Position numbers and translations under genes: made by a program. The notes under the pieces are model-generated. The model was given only the letters and a program-made list of their open reading frames with translations. It did not search any database and was not told where the DNA came from. Below are positions 26,903 through 35,289 of a stretch of 64,000 nt of DNA, one piece after another; the first letter of the stretch is position 1, and each line of letters starts with the position of its first letter. The stretch comes from JAJDAT01 sp964344185 (GTDB lineage: Bacteria; Nitrospinota; Nitrospinia; Nitrospinales; JAJDAT01), in the NCBI GenBank assembly GCA_964344185.1, contig CAYFMN010000013.1, positions 37,731 to 101,730 on the forward strand, given 5' to 3'.

Positions 26903-28615
26903 TTACTGTGCGAAGGTAACGCGATTGACTTCTTCAATCGTTGTATAGCCGCCAAGCACTTTGGATAAAGCGTCTTGTCTAATCGTTTTAAGACCCTGTG
27001 TTTTTTGGGCTAATTGACGAATTTGCATTGGAGCGGCTTCTTTTAAAATTAATTCTCTAATTTCATCCGTTACGACCAATACTTCAAATACGCCCATTCG
27101 ACCGGAATATCCACTTCTTTTACATGCTTTACAGCCTTCACCTTTATACAGGGTAATTTTTTTGTCTGTTCCGCGGGGGTATAATTGGGCAATTTCGCTT
27201 CTATCCGGTTCATAAGGAACTTTACAATTTTTGCAAATTTTTCGAACTAAGCGTTGGGCTAAGACTCCTACAATGGAAGAAGCCAATAAAAACGGTTCAA
27301 TTCCTAAATCAGAAAGTCGTGAAATTGCTCCTGCGGTGTCGTTAGTATGTAATGTGCTAAGGACTAAATGCCCAGTTAAAGCCGCTTGAATAGCAATTTC
27401 ACTAGTTTCACCATCCCGGATTTCCCCGACCATTATGATGTCGGGGTCTTGCCGCATAAGAGACCGCAATCCAGTTGCAAAGGTTACTCCCGCTTTAGCG
27501 TTAACCTGGGTTTGGCGGATTCCAGGTAGTCTGTATTCCACAGGGTCTTCGATAGTTTTAATATTTTTTCTATCGTCGTTAATTGCGCTTAATGAGCCGT
27601 ATAAAGTGGTAGTTTTTCCACTTCCTGTTGGACCTGTCACTAAAATAACGCCATAGGGTTTAGCCAGGAGAGAAGAGAATTTTTCTAAACTACTGCCCAT
27701 TAAACCAGAGTCTTTCAAATCGACGTTGAGTTTACTTTTATCCAATATCCGGAGAACAACATTTTCTCCATATATAGTTGGGCAAGTAGAAACCCGCAGT
27801 TCGATTTCTTTTCCGCCTAACTTTGCAGAGAATCCTCCGTCTTGAGGAGCTCTTGTCTCTGAAATATCCATATTAGCTAAAACTTTGATCCGCGAAATAA
27901 GAGCTGATTCCACTCCCTTTGGCGGGCTAGTTGCTTTAAAAAGAACGCCGTCTATTCTATAGCGTATAGCAAGATCGCCTTCTTCAGGTTCTATATGAAT
28001 ATCGCTCGCCCCATCGTCCAGGGCTTGTTTTAAAATCATCTCTACTAATTTAGCTACTGGAGTGTCGGCGGTGCCTTCTTCTAATGTGGGTCCAGCTTCT
28101 CCTTCTAAGGCTGCTTGGGCTTCTTCTTTTTTTATATCTAAAGCCCCAAGGCTTTTCATTGCGGCATTTATGGATGCGGCTACTCCATAATGTTCTTGGA
28201 TCGCACGATCAATATCTTCCTGACTTGCAACAGAAGTTTCCACATCCATTCCTGATTGGATGGTTACTTCATCAATGGCAAAAATATTCAAGGGGTTAGC
28301 CATTGCAATGTGAAGTCTTCCGTCCTTAATTGCAATTGGCATTAGGTTGTGCCTTTCGGCTACCGATTGATTGATTTTTTCAACCGCCTCTGCTTCTATT
28401 TTTACGTCTTGCATATCCAAGAATGGAATTCTTAACTGCGCAGCTAAATTACTGAGCATCCGTTCTTCGGAAATAAAGCGCATTTTGATTAGGATTTCTC
28501 CTAATTGGCCGCCATTTTGTTTTTGATATGCAAGAGCTTTGTTTAATTGATCTTGATTGATAGCGCCAGCTTGAATTAAAACGTCGCCTAACCTAAGTTT
28601 TTCTCGAATAGCCAT
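26903..28615 (-). CDS. Type IV pilus / type II secretion assembly ATPase (PilB/GspE family)
   Basis: The N-terminal MshEN-type domain (LGDVLIQAGAINQDQLNKAL) is followed by the secretion ATPase core: Walker A GPTGSGKTTT, Asp box EDPVEY, Walker B DPDIIMVGEIRD, His box TGHLVLSTLHTNDT. A zinc-binding CxxC pair (CKNC ... CKAC) precedes GYSGRMGVFEVL. 570 residues is PilB length. It powers polymerisation of pilins at the inner membrane. No other pilus or secretion gene is adjacent, so PilB versus GspE is not settled, though the length and N-domain favour PilB. Confidence 0.88.
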   Translation of the reverse strand: MAIREKLRLGDVLIQAGAINQDQLNKALAYQKQNGGQLGEILIKMRFISEERMLSNLAAQLRIPFLDMQDVKIEAEAVEKINQSVAERHNLMPIAIKDGRLHIAMANPLNIFAIDEVTIQSGMDVETSVASQEDIDRAIQEHYGVAASINAAMKSLGALDIKKEEAQAALEGEAGPTLEEGTADTPVAKLVEMILKQALDDGASDIHIEPEEGDLAIRYRIDGVLFKATSPPKGVESALISRIKVLANMDISETRAPQDGGFSAKLGGKEIELRVSTCPTIYGENVVLRILDKSKLNVDLKDSGLMGSSLEKFSSLLAKPYGVILVTGPTGSGKTTTLYGSLSAINDDRKNIKTIEDPVEYRLPGIRQTQVNAKAGVTFATGLRSLMRQDPDIIMVGEIRDGETSEIAIQAALTGHLVLSTLHTNDTAGAISRLSDLGIEPFLLASSIVGVLAQRLVRKICKNCKVPYEPDRSEIAQLYPRGTDKKITLYKGEGCKACKRSGYSGRMGVFEVLVVTDEIRELILKEAAPMQIRQLAQKTQGLKTIRQDALSKVLGGYTTIEEVNRVTFAQ

Positions 28616-28816
28616 AAAAGAATTGAGTTTATAAACTAAGGAAGTTCTAATGGTTTGGCCAAAAGCTCTTACTATGAAGAACTATTGCCGCTAATAATTT
28701 TTTACCGAAAAATTTGCCGCCCGGAAAAACTTTCCCATCGGAAAACGATCCTAAAATACTAGCAAGTAGTTAATAAACTCCTTTTTTTATAAGGGTTTAT
28801 TGGTTCTTGTTTTTTT

Positions 28817-28831
28817 TGGCACATCTTTTGC
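28817..28831 (+). promoter_or_regulatory. Sigma-54 (-24/-12) promoter for the fliK-flgD-flgE operon
   Basis: TGGCAC, 5 nt, TTGC (28817-28822 and 28828-28831) matches the sigma-54 consensus, with GG and GC dinucleotides the correct 12 bp apart. The predicted transcription start is near 28842, about 40 bp before fliK. Class-II/III flagellar genes are commonly under sigma-54, which agrees with position. Confidence 0.85.
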
Positions 28832-28880
28832 TTTTACAATGGCAAGTAAAAAAAACGGAACCAAATTTTAGGAAAAAAGA

Positions 28881-30509
28881 GTGGACGTAAAAAACAACAT
28901 AGTCGCATTACTTCAACCTCTAGCCCCAGCGGGTACTGAACTTCCAATCAGTAATAAACCTAGGGTAGACGAAGAAAAAAGTTTCTCAAATATTCTAGAA
29001 GAAGCGACCACCAAAGTCAAACAAGCTGATGAGAAGCGCGAAAATCAGTCCAGTGACGAAAAACAATCCACTCAATCCGAAGAAAAAAGTCAAACTTCCA
29101 AGGCGTCCGAAGAAACTAAGACTTCCGATAAAAAGCAAGTTAATGATCAAGAGTCTCAAACTGTAGACTCAACTAAAGAATCATCCGATTCTTTAAAAGA
29201 ATCTTCCACTCCTCAAGCTACAGCTACTAAAACGAAAGATATAAACGTAAGCGCTGAAGAAACACAAAACGCTGTCGTCCAACAACTCCAAGCCTTGGGG
29301 TTAGAGCCAGAACAAATCCAAACTTTTCTAAATTTATTTAACATTAATGAAACTACTGAAGTTTCAGACGATTTTCTTGAAGCCTTAGACACTCAGCTCA
29401 ATTTATTCCAAAAAGTTTCGGATGGAGAAGCTCTTCCGGCAGCTCCAGTTGAAAACTCTAATCTTTCGTCTTTAAAAGCTAGAGAAAAATTAGCGGCAGA
29501 TTTTTTAAGAAGCGCTGGAATAGAAAGTAAAGAAGCCGAAAATTTAGTTCAAAAAATGATTCAAGCTAAAACCGGAGAAACGGTTTCATTAGATAACGTA
29601 GCGACTGAAACTAAAACTTCTACGTCTGATAATTCATTAGAGGCCCTTTTAGGATTCTTGAAAAAACCAGCCGCAAAAGAAATCTCAAACAAAGAACAAA
29701 TTGTTAAATTGGAAAAAGCTTCCGTTGAGCAGCAAATTAAACAATCTGATAATTCACAAGTTGCATTAAAAGTGGGAACTCAATTAACAGAAAATACTGA
29801 AATCGCTGCTCCAAGAATTCAAACTCAAGATCCATTGGCGAAAATTTTTGAACAAGTTCAATTTCAAACCGCTTCCACTGAAGAAGGCGGTTTAAAACCA
29901 GTTATGGCTGGATTTCAAAATCCAACGGATAATGGTCCTTTCATGGACTTAACTAATGCCAAAACTTCTTCAGAGTTTATGATTCAGAATGCGGCCAAAG
30001 TAAATGAAAATTTTTCTTCTGCTTTGAATGAAGCAAAAGCAACCACAAGTACGGTTTCAAAAGGCTTGCCAAATGGAGTGACAGAAAAAAATGTGGTTGA
30101 TCAAGTAGTGCAGAAATTTTCGATTAAAGGAACTGACAATCAAAATGAAATTAAAATAAAGCTGGACCCTCCCGCTTTGGGCACAGTGAGGATGAATATA
30201 AACACTTCGGGAGATTCGGTTAAAACAACGATCATTGCGGAAAATCAAGCCGTAAAACAGGCTATAGAAACCAATATGAATCAGTTGAAAGATTCGTTTA
30301 CAAGCCAAGGAATGAAAGTAGAAAGTTTTGAAGTTATGGTTGGCGGAGAGCCAGGATTTAAAGAGAATCGTCAGCGCCAGTCTCAAGGCGGAAATTTTGG
30401 AAGATCCAATATGGCTGGAATTGAACAAGAATCTTTAGAAGCAAATTTAGCGGGAGCTTATCCCTCTAGATACGATGTTAACGCAGGCGGCGTTAGCGTA
30501 ATTGTTTAA
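28881..30509 (+). CDS. fliK: Flagellar hook-length control protein FliK
   Basis: A 542-residue protein with a long, low-complexity Ser/Thr/Lys/Glu/Gln-rich N-terminal part, as expected for the molecular ruler. The conserved C-terminal Flg_hook domain is IKLDPPALGTVRMNINTSGD...AIETNMNQLKDSFTSQGMKVESFEV. It is secreted during hook growth and switches export specificity. GTG start at 28881, preceded by AGGAAA. It follows a sigma-54 promoter and is followed by flgD and flgE. Confidence 0.92.
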   Translation: MDVKNNIVALLQPLAPAGTELPISNKPRVDEEKSFSNILEEATTKVKQADEKRENQSSDEKQSTQSEEKSQTSKASEETKTSDKKQVNDQESQTVDSTKESSDSLKESSTPQATATKTKDINVSAEETQNAVVQQLQALGLEPEQIQTFLNLFNINETTEVSDDFLEALDTQLNLFQKVSDGEALPAAPVENSNLSSLKAREKLAADFLRSAGIESKEAENLVQKMIQAKTGETVSLDNVATETKTSTSDNSLEALLGFLKKPAAKEISNKEQIVKLEKASVEQQIKQSDNSQVALKVGTQLTENTEIAAPRIQTQDPLAKIFEQVQFQTASTEEGGLKPVMAGFQNPTDNGPFMDLTNAKTSSEFMIQNAAKVNENFSSALNEAKATTSTVSKGLPNGVTEKNVVDQVVQKFSIKGTDNQNEIKIKLDPPALGTVRMNINTSGDSVKTTIIAENQAVKQAIETNMNQLKDSFTSQGMKVESFEVMVGGEPGFKENRQRQSQGGNFGRSNMAGIEQESLEANLAGAYPSRYDVNAGGVSVIV

Positions 30510-30545
30510 ATAAAATCAAACTTAATATTTAAACGGAGCAAAAAA

Positions 30546-31261
30546 ATGGTCGGCGGATTAACACCAATTCCAACAAAGAATGACCCAAACTCACAAGTTC
30601 AGAGCGATAAAAACTCTTTGGGAAAAGATGATTTTATGACTTTGTTGGTCGCTCAATTACAAGCCCAAGATCCAACAAACCCAATGGACGCTCAGGATTT
30701 TAGCGCTCAGCTCGCTCAATTCAGTACTGTTGAACAAATGTTCAATGTGAACGAAAACTTAGCGGCTTTGCAACAGTCCCAAATAGCTTTAAATAATACA
30801 TCAGCTTTAACTCTAATTGGAAAAACAAACCAAGTAGATTCATTATGTTCCTTAACATGANNNNNNNNNNAAAAACAGTTAATTCGACCGGAAATAGCTT
30901 TAACTACGCGGAAGGCGCTTCGGTAGACTTGAAATACAATATTCCAGCGGATGCTGAAAAAGTAACTATTGATATCTTAAATAGCAATAGTCAATTGGTT
31001 GCTTCAATAAACCAATCCGATATAAAAGCTGGAGAAAATTCATTTACTTGGTCGGGCCTTGATTCTCAAGGAGACGAGGTTCCTGCCGGGGATTATACAT
31101 TCAGCGTATCCGCTCAGGATAAATTAGGAAATTCTATTACAGCGCAAACGTTGTCTTCTGGTAAGGTTTCAGAAGTGATTTTTGATCAAGGAATTAGTTA
31201 CGCAATAGTTAACGGCGTGAAAATACCAACGACTCAAATAACTCAAGTGTCGGGCAATTAA
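30546..31261 (+). CDS. flgD: Flagellar hook capping protein FlgD (interrupted by assembly gap)
   Basis: The N-terminal part (LGKDDFMTLLVAQLQAQDP, FSAQLAQFSTVEQM) is the FlgD scaffold-binding domain. The C-terminal part (GENSFTWSGLDSQGDEVPAGDYTFSV) is the Ig-like domain. They lie in different frames on either side of ten Ns at 30861-30870; the last residues before the gap (DSLCSLT, then a stop) look like contig-end error. One intact gene in the organism is the simplest view. FlgD caps the growing hook. GGAGC precedes the ATG. Confidence 0.9.
30861..30870. other. Assembly gap (10 N)
   Basis: Ten unknown bases inside flgD. The frame changes across the gap, so the true length is probably not ten. 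The window is therefore scaffolded sequence at this point, and the bases adjoining the gap should be treated as less reliable. Confidence 0.99.
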
Positions 31262-31282
31262 TTAAAATAAGGAGAAAGAATC

Positions 31283-32515
31283 ATGTCTTTAGTCAGCGCA
31301 TTATTCACTGGTGTAACGGGATTGTCCGGACAATCGCAGGCCCTGGAAGTCTTAGGCGATAATATTTCTAACGTTAACACTGTAGGTTTTAAAGCGAGCC
31401 GCCCGGTATTTGGAGATATTTTAAGTACTATTTTAAATAACGGTTCTACGCAAAGTCAGATTGGTCGGGGTTCGCAGTTGAGCGGCGTTATTCAATCGTT
31501 CAACCAAGGTTCTTTTGAGACTTCGGATAACGCGCTTGATTTGGCTATCGATGGGTCTGGTTTTTTTGTTGTTTCTCAAAATGGCGGCGATTTTTTTACC
31601 CGCGCCGGTCAATTTAGACTAAATGAAAATGGTTTAGTACAAAATATAACCGGGCAAATTTTGCAAGGTAATCAAATCACCAATGGCGTGACATCAACCA
31701 CAAGGTCCAACGTGGATCTTGCGGGCGTTCAATCAGCCCCTCAAGCGTCTACTAGTTTTACAATAGGAACAAATTTAAATGCAGCCGCTTCAGCGGGAAC
31801 TACGTTTACTACTCCGGTTTCAACTTTTAACTCTTTGGGTACACAAAACGTATTGAGCATAACGTTTACAAAACAATCTGGCGCCAATCAATGGGGTTAT
31901 GCGATAACTCCATCGTCTGGAGCAATTACTTCTGGAGCTTCCGGTACAGTTACCTTTGATACCAGCGGGCAATTGTCTCTGGTAAATGGGGCCACTGTAG
32001 CTGATCAAACTATAAGCTTAACTTTTACTGGGGATCCTGCCGCTGCAGCTCAAACGCTTACTTGGGATTTAGCGGATGCTTCAGGAACAAATGGCAAGCT
32101 TACGGGATTTGCCGCCCAATCGAATAATAACTCAGTAGTTCAAGATGGTTTTGCAACAGGTACCCTAGTGGGATTGAGCGTCAATGGGCTTGGAATCATC
32201 CAAGGATTATTCAACAACGGTCAAACAGAAAACTTATTTGAAGTTGCGATGGCTGACTTTTTATCTCCAACTGGTTTAACTCGATCTGGTTCAAACTTAT
32301 TCGCTGAATCGGCAGACTCAGGATCTCCAGTTTTTGGAACGGCAACCGCTGGTGGTTTTGGAGGTATAGTTGGAAGTTCATTAGAATTATCCAACGTCGA
32401 CTTGTCGGCTCAATTCGTTACTTTGATCCAAACTCAACAAGCTTTCCAAGCCAGCGCTCGAATTATTAACACTACGGATGATTTATTAACCGAAACGGTA
32501 AACTTGGTTAGATAA
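31283..32515 (+). CDS. flgE: Flagellar hook protein FlgE
   Basis: The N-terminal rod/hook signature is ALFTGVTGLSGQSQALEVLG and DNISNVNTVGFKASRPVFGD. SGFFVV and a variable Ser/Thr/Gly-rich D2 region follow, and the C-terminal helix is VDLSAQFVTLIQTQQAFQAS with ARIINTTDDLL. It polymerises into the hook beyond the FlgD cap. 410 residues is normal. AGGAGA precedes the ATG at 31283, and it is followed by a strong terminator that ends the fliK-flgD-flgE unit. Confidence 0.95.
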   Translation: MSLVSALFTGVTGLSGQSQALEVLGDNISNVNTVGFKASRPVFGDILSTILNNGSTQSQIGRGSQLSGVIQSFNQGSFETSDNALDLAIDGSGFFVVSQNGGDFFTRAGQFRLNENGLVQNITGQILQGNQITNGVTSTTRSNVDLAGVQSAPQASTSFTIGTNLNAAASAGTTFTTPVSTFNSLGTQNVLSITFTKQSGANQWGYAITPSSGAITSGASGTVTFDTSGQLSLVNGATVADQTISLTFTGDPAAAAQTLTWDLADASGTNGKLTGFAAQSNNNSVVQDGFATGTLVGLSVNGLGIIQGLFNNGQTENLFEVAMADFLSPTGLTRSGSNLFAESADSGSPVFGTATAGGFGGIVGSSLELSNVDLSAQFVTLIQTQQAFQASARIINTTDDLLTETVNLVR

Positions 32516-32530
32516 TAAGCGACAATTAAA

Positions 32531-32558
32531 GGGGCTCGGATTTCCGGGTCCCTTTTTT
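32531..32558 (+). terminator. Rho-independent terminator after flgE
   Basis: GGGGCTCGG (32531-32539) pairs with CCGGGTCCC (32544-32552) including two G.T pairs, 4-nt loop, followed by TTTTTT. Confidence 0.9.
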
Positions 32559-32611
32559 ATTTTGATGAATTTCTTCTAGCGAAACTCGTTTAACTTTGTT
32601 AGATTGACTTC

Positions 32612-33517
32612 ATGGTTAATCAGAGAGTTGATGAAGTCAAATCCGCTACGGTTCTCAGATTTAACGATCTATGGAAACGAAACGTTGAGGCAAACTTCTC
32701 TAAGATTAGCGTAAGTCCAGGCGTTCAAAATTTAAAAAATAAATGTAAGTAATTTCCTTCCATTATTGCTGGCGCCGGTCCTTCATTAGATAAAAATATT
32801 CAGCATCTAGCTCGTATTCAAGGAAAAGCTATAATCATCGCCGGTGATGCGGCGTTGAAACCTTTATTAAGTCATGGAATTAAACCTCCGTTAGTAGTTT
32901 GTCTTGATCCACAAGAAGATATTGCGAAATTTTTTACTGGGGTTTCGCACGAAGGTATGACTTTGGTTGCTCCAACCATTGTCCATCCGCGAATACTTGA
33001 TATTTGGGAAGGTAAAGTTGTTTTCTATAATAAGTATGCGCCCGATATTCCATTGTTGACTGAAATTCAAAAGGCGTTGCCCCAAGTTGGCGTTTTAACT
33101 CCAGGGGGAACAGTGCTTTCGATTGCCTATGATTTGTCTTTTCAAGCCGCTTCAGATCCTATTATTTTTATTGGTCAAGATCTTTCATACGAAAATAAAG
33201 CGATTTATGCAAGAGGAGGGGAAACATCCAGCCAAAACTGGGAAACTCTTTGTCGTCGCCAATCCGAAAATATAGTTTATGAAACTGATATTAGAGGACA
33301 AAAAATTCCTACATTGAAATCAATGTCTGTGACAAAACAATGGTTTCATTGGGCATTCACAAATTGGAAACGCGATACGAGATTAACAATTTATAATTGT
33401 AGCGAAGGTGGAATTTTAACGGATCATTGCCAATGGATATCTTTCAGGGAAGCGATTTATAAGTTTTGTACCAAGAAAGTTAATATTGCCTGGACTTTAA
33501 AAAAAGCATTAAAATAA
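32612..33517 (+). pseudogene. Maf/MptE-like (DUF115) motility accessory protein with internal stop
   Basis: One frame encodes 46 residues from ATG 32612, a TAA at 32750-32752, and then, without frame change, FPSIIAGAGPSLDKNI...IIIAGDAALKPLLSHGIKPPLVVCLDP and on to 33517. The GAGPSLDKN and GDAALKPL blocks are the hallmark of the 6-hydroxymethylpterin pyrophosphokinase MptE-like / flagellar Maf family, linked to flagellin glycosylation. No usable start codon lies between the stop and the GAGPSL motif; the next possible one (TTG 32855) would lose it. Either a recent nonsense mutation or a sequencing error. Its place beside flgE fits a flagellar role. Confidence 0.75.
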
Positions 33518-33525
33518 TTTGTTTC

Positions 33526-35289
33526 TTATAGAACTTTTTCCAATTTCAAAAGCATTATTATTTGATCGACTCCAGGTTGTTTGGGATCTAGTTCAAGAGA
33601 CCTTTTGAAATAAATTAATCCCTCCCGTTTGTTTTTCAAATAATAATAATTAACAACGCCTAAATTTCTGAAAGCGGTTGCGTAGTTTGGATTCATTTCT
33701 ACGGCTTTTTTTAAATAGTCGTTAGCCGCTTTATAGTTTTTCAACGCTAAATAAGTTTCTCCAATTCGACCAATTGGTTCGGGAAGTTCAGGCGCCAAGA
33801 TACTGGCTTTGATAAAGTTTGTCAGCGCTTCTTGGAACCTGCTTTGCTGATAGTATAGGGATCCCAAATTAAATTGCGTCTGGAAAAAATTGGGATCTAA
33901 TTTTATGGCGTTTTCATAATAATAGATTGCTTTTTGAGGTTTTCCGGCGATGGTTTTTGCTCTGCCTAAATTAATCCAGGCTCTTGTCTTATTAGGAGAC
34001 TTTTTTAAAGTATCCATCCAAAGAGTTTCTTCCGTAATCCAGATAGAGTTTCTTTTAATTGTCGTAAGACATAAAAAGATAACGCAGAAGACTAGTAAAA
34101 ATTTCCTTCTAAAACGAATAGCTGGATCGGAGAATTTATGCACAAATTTGGAACCTAAAACCGCCAAAATTAAAAATAGACCGAATATTCCTAGATAAGT
34201 TCTATGTTCTGCCGCTAAATCTAAAAGTGTAATTATTGAAGATGAAGGAGAAATAACGATGTAAAACCAGGACAGTCCAAAAAAATAAACTCTCAGGTTT
34301 TTATTAATTAAAAAAATCAGTAACGGTCCAAATATTAGCGCAATGGCTGTAAATAATCTTAAAGATAAAGTTTCAATTTGAATGTCTGGGTCTATATTTA
34401 AGTTAAATGGAAATAAAAACAATTTAAGATAATGAAAGACGATTACCGTGGGTTGGCTTAACATGTAGTTTAATCGCCCAATGGCATCCCCAGCCGAAGA
34501 GGGGCCAATAAGAAACATTTCGTCGGTAAGTAGTTTCCACATTAAAGCGGAGAAAAATACAATTGCGAATCCAAAAATTGGCCATCGAAATCTTGTAAAT
34601 ATCTTAATGGGTTCAGAATTGGAAGGTAATACGCAAAACCAATACAAGAATATTATGGCCGGAAACGTTATGACGCTTTTCTTAAAACCAAAACCGATAA
34701 TTGATAAAATCGAAATTAAAAAAAATACCCCTACCCAAGCAAGTGGTTTTTTATGTTTTTGATTGTTTAAGAATTTTTGGAATATTAAGAAACCCGTTAA
34801 ATAAGCTGTAGCGGCTAATAGTTCCGACCTGCTAACAATATAAACCACTGATTCAGTTTGCAAAGGGTGGCATAAAAAGCCAACGCTAGCCAAAAATCCC
34901 CCAAAATTGGATTCAGAGTTTTGACGCGCTGAACCCTTTGGCCCAAAATATTGAAAAGTTTCTAATGTAATAAAAAATACTAAGATTGCATTTATAGTAT
35001 GTACCGCTAAATTGAAAAGATGGTAGCCAAATGGATTTACTTTATCTAACATGGCATTAATCGCTATAGTAATCTGAGTTAGGCTGCGAGATGCATACTC
35101 TCTAATTACGAATTCCCAATTAATAATTTTTTCAGGATTTTGAATATCAACGCCATCTTTTACGTATAAGACGCTATCAAATTGAAGCGAATTATGCAGA
35201 TGGTTTCCAAATACAATGATTCCCAGTAGCGTAATCGCGCAACAAACTCCGGCTTTTGTTTTAAGGTCTAATAGGAATAACTTATTCAT
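33526..35289 (-). CDS. TMTC-like multipass membrane protein with C-terminal TPRs (copy 3)
   Basis: About ten membrane helices in the first 400 residues are followed by five or so TPR units (AWINLGRAKTIAGKPQKAIYYYENAIKLDP...). Between the first helices lies HPLQTESVVYIVSRSELLAA, the conserved luminal/periplasmic motif of TMTC-type O-mannosyltransferase-like proteins, which use polyprenyl-phosphate sugars. Last of three tandem paralogues, overlapping the previous one by 8 bp. It adjoins the Maf remnant and lies near sugar-modifying genes, so protein glycosylation is plausible but not shown. Confidence 0.75.
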   Translation of the reverse strand: MNKLFLLDLKTKAGVCCAITLLGIIVFGNHLHNSLQFDSVLYVKDGVDIQNPEKIINWEFVIREYASRSLTQITIAINAMLDKVNPFGYHLFNLAVHTINAILVFFITLETFQYFGPKGSARQNSESNFGGFLASVGFLCHPLQTESVVYIVSRSELLAATAYLTGFLIFQKFLNNQKHKKPLAWVGVFFLISILSIIGFGFKKSVITFPAIIFLYWFCVLPSNSEPIKIFTRFRWPIFGFAIVFFSALMWKLLTDEMFLIGPSSAGDAIGRLNYMLSQPTVIVFHYLKLFLFPFNLNIDPDIQIETLSLRLFTAIALIFGPLLIFLINKNLRVYFFGLSWFYIVISPSSSIITLLDLAAEHRTYLGIFGLFLILAVLGSKFVHKFSDPAIRFRRKFLLVFCVIFLCLTTIKRNSIWITEETLWMDTLKKSPNKTRAWINLGRAKTIAGKPQKAIYYYENAIKLDPNFFQTQFNLGSLYYQQSRFQEALTNFIKASILAPELPEPIGRIGETYLALKNYKAANDYLKKAVEMNPNYATAFRNLGVVNYYYLKNKREGLIYFKRSLELDPKQPGVDQIIMLLKLEKVL

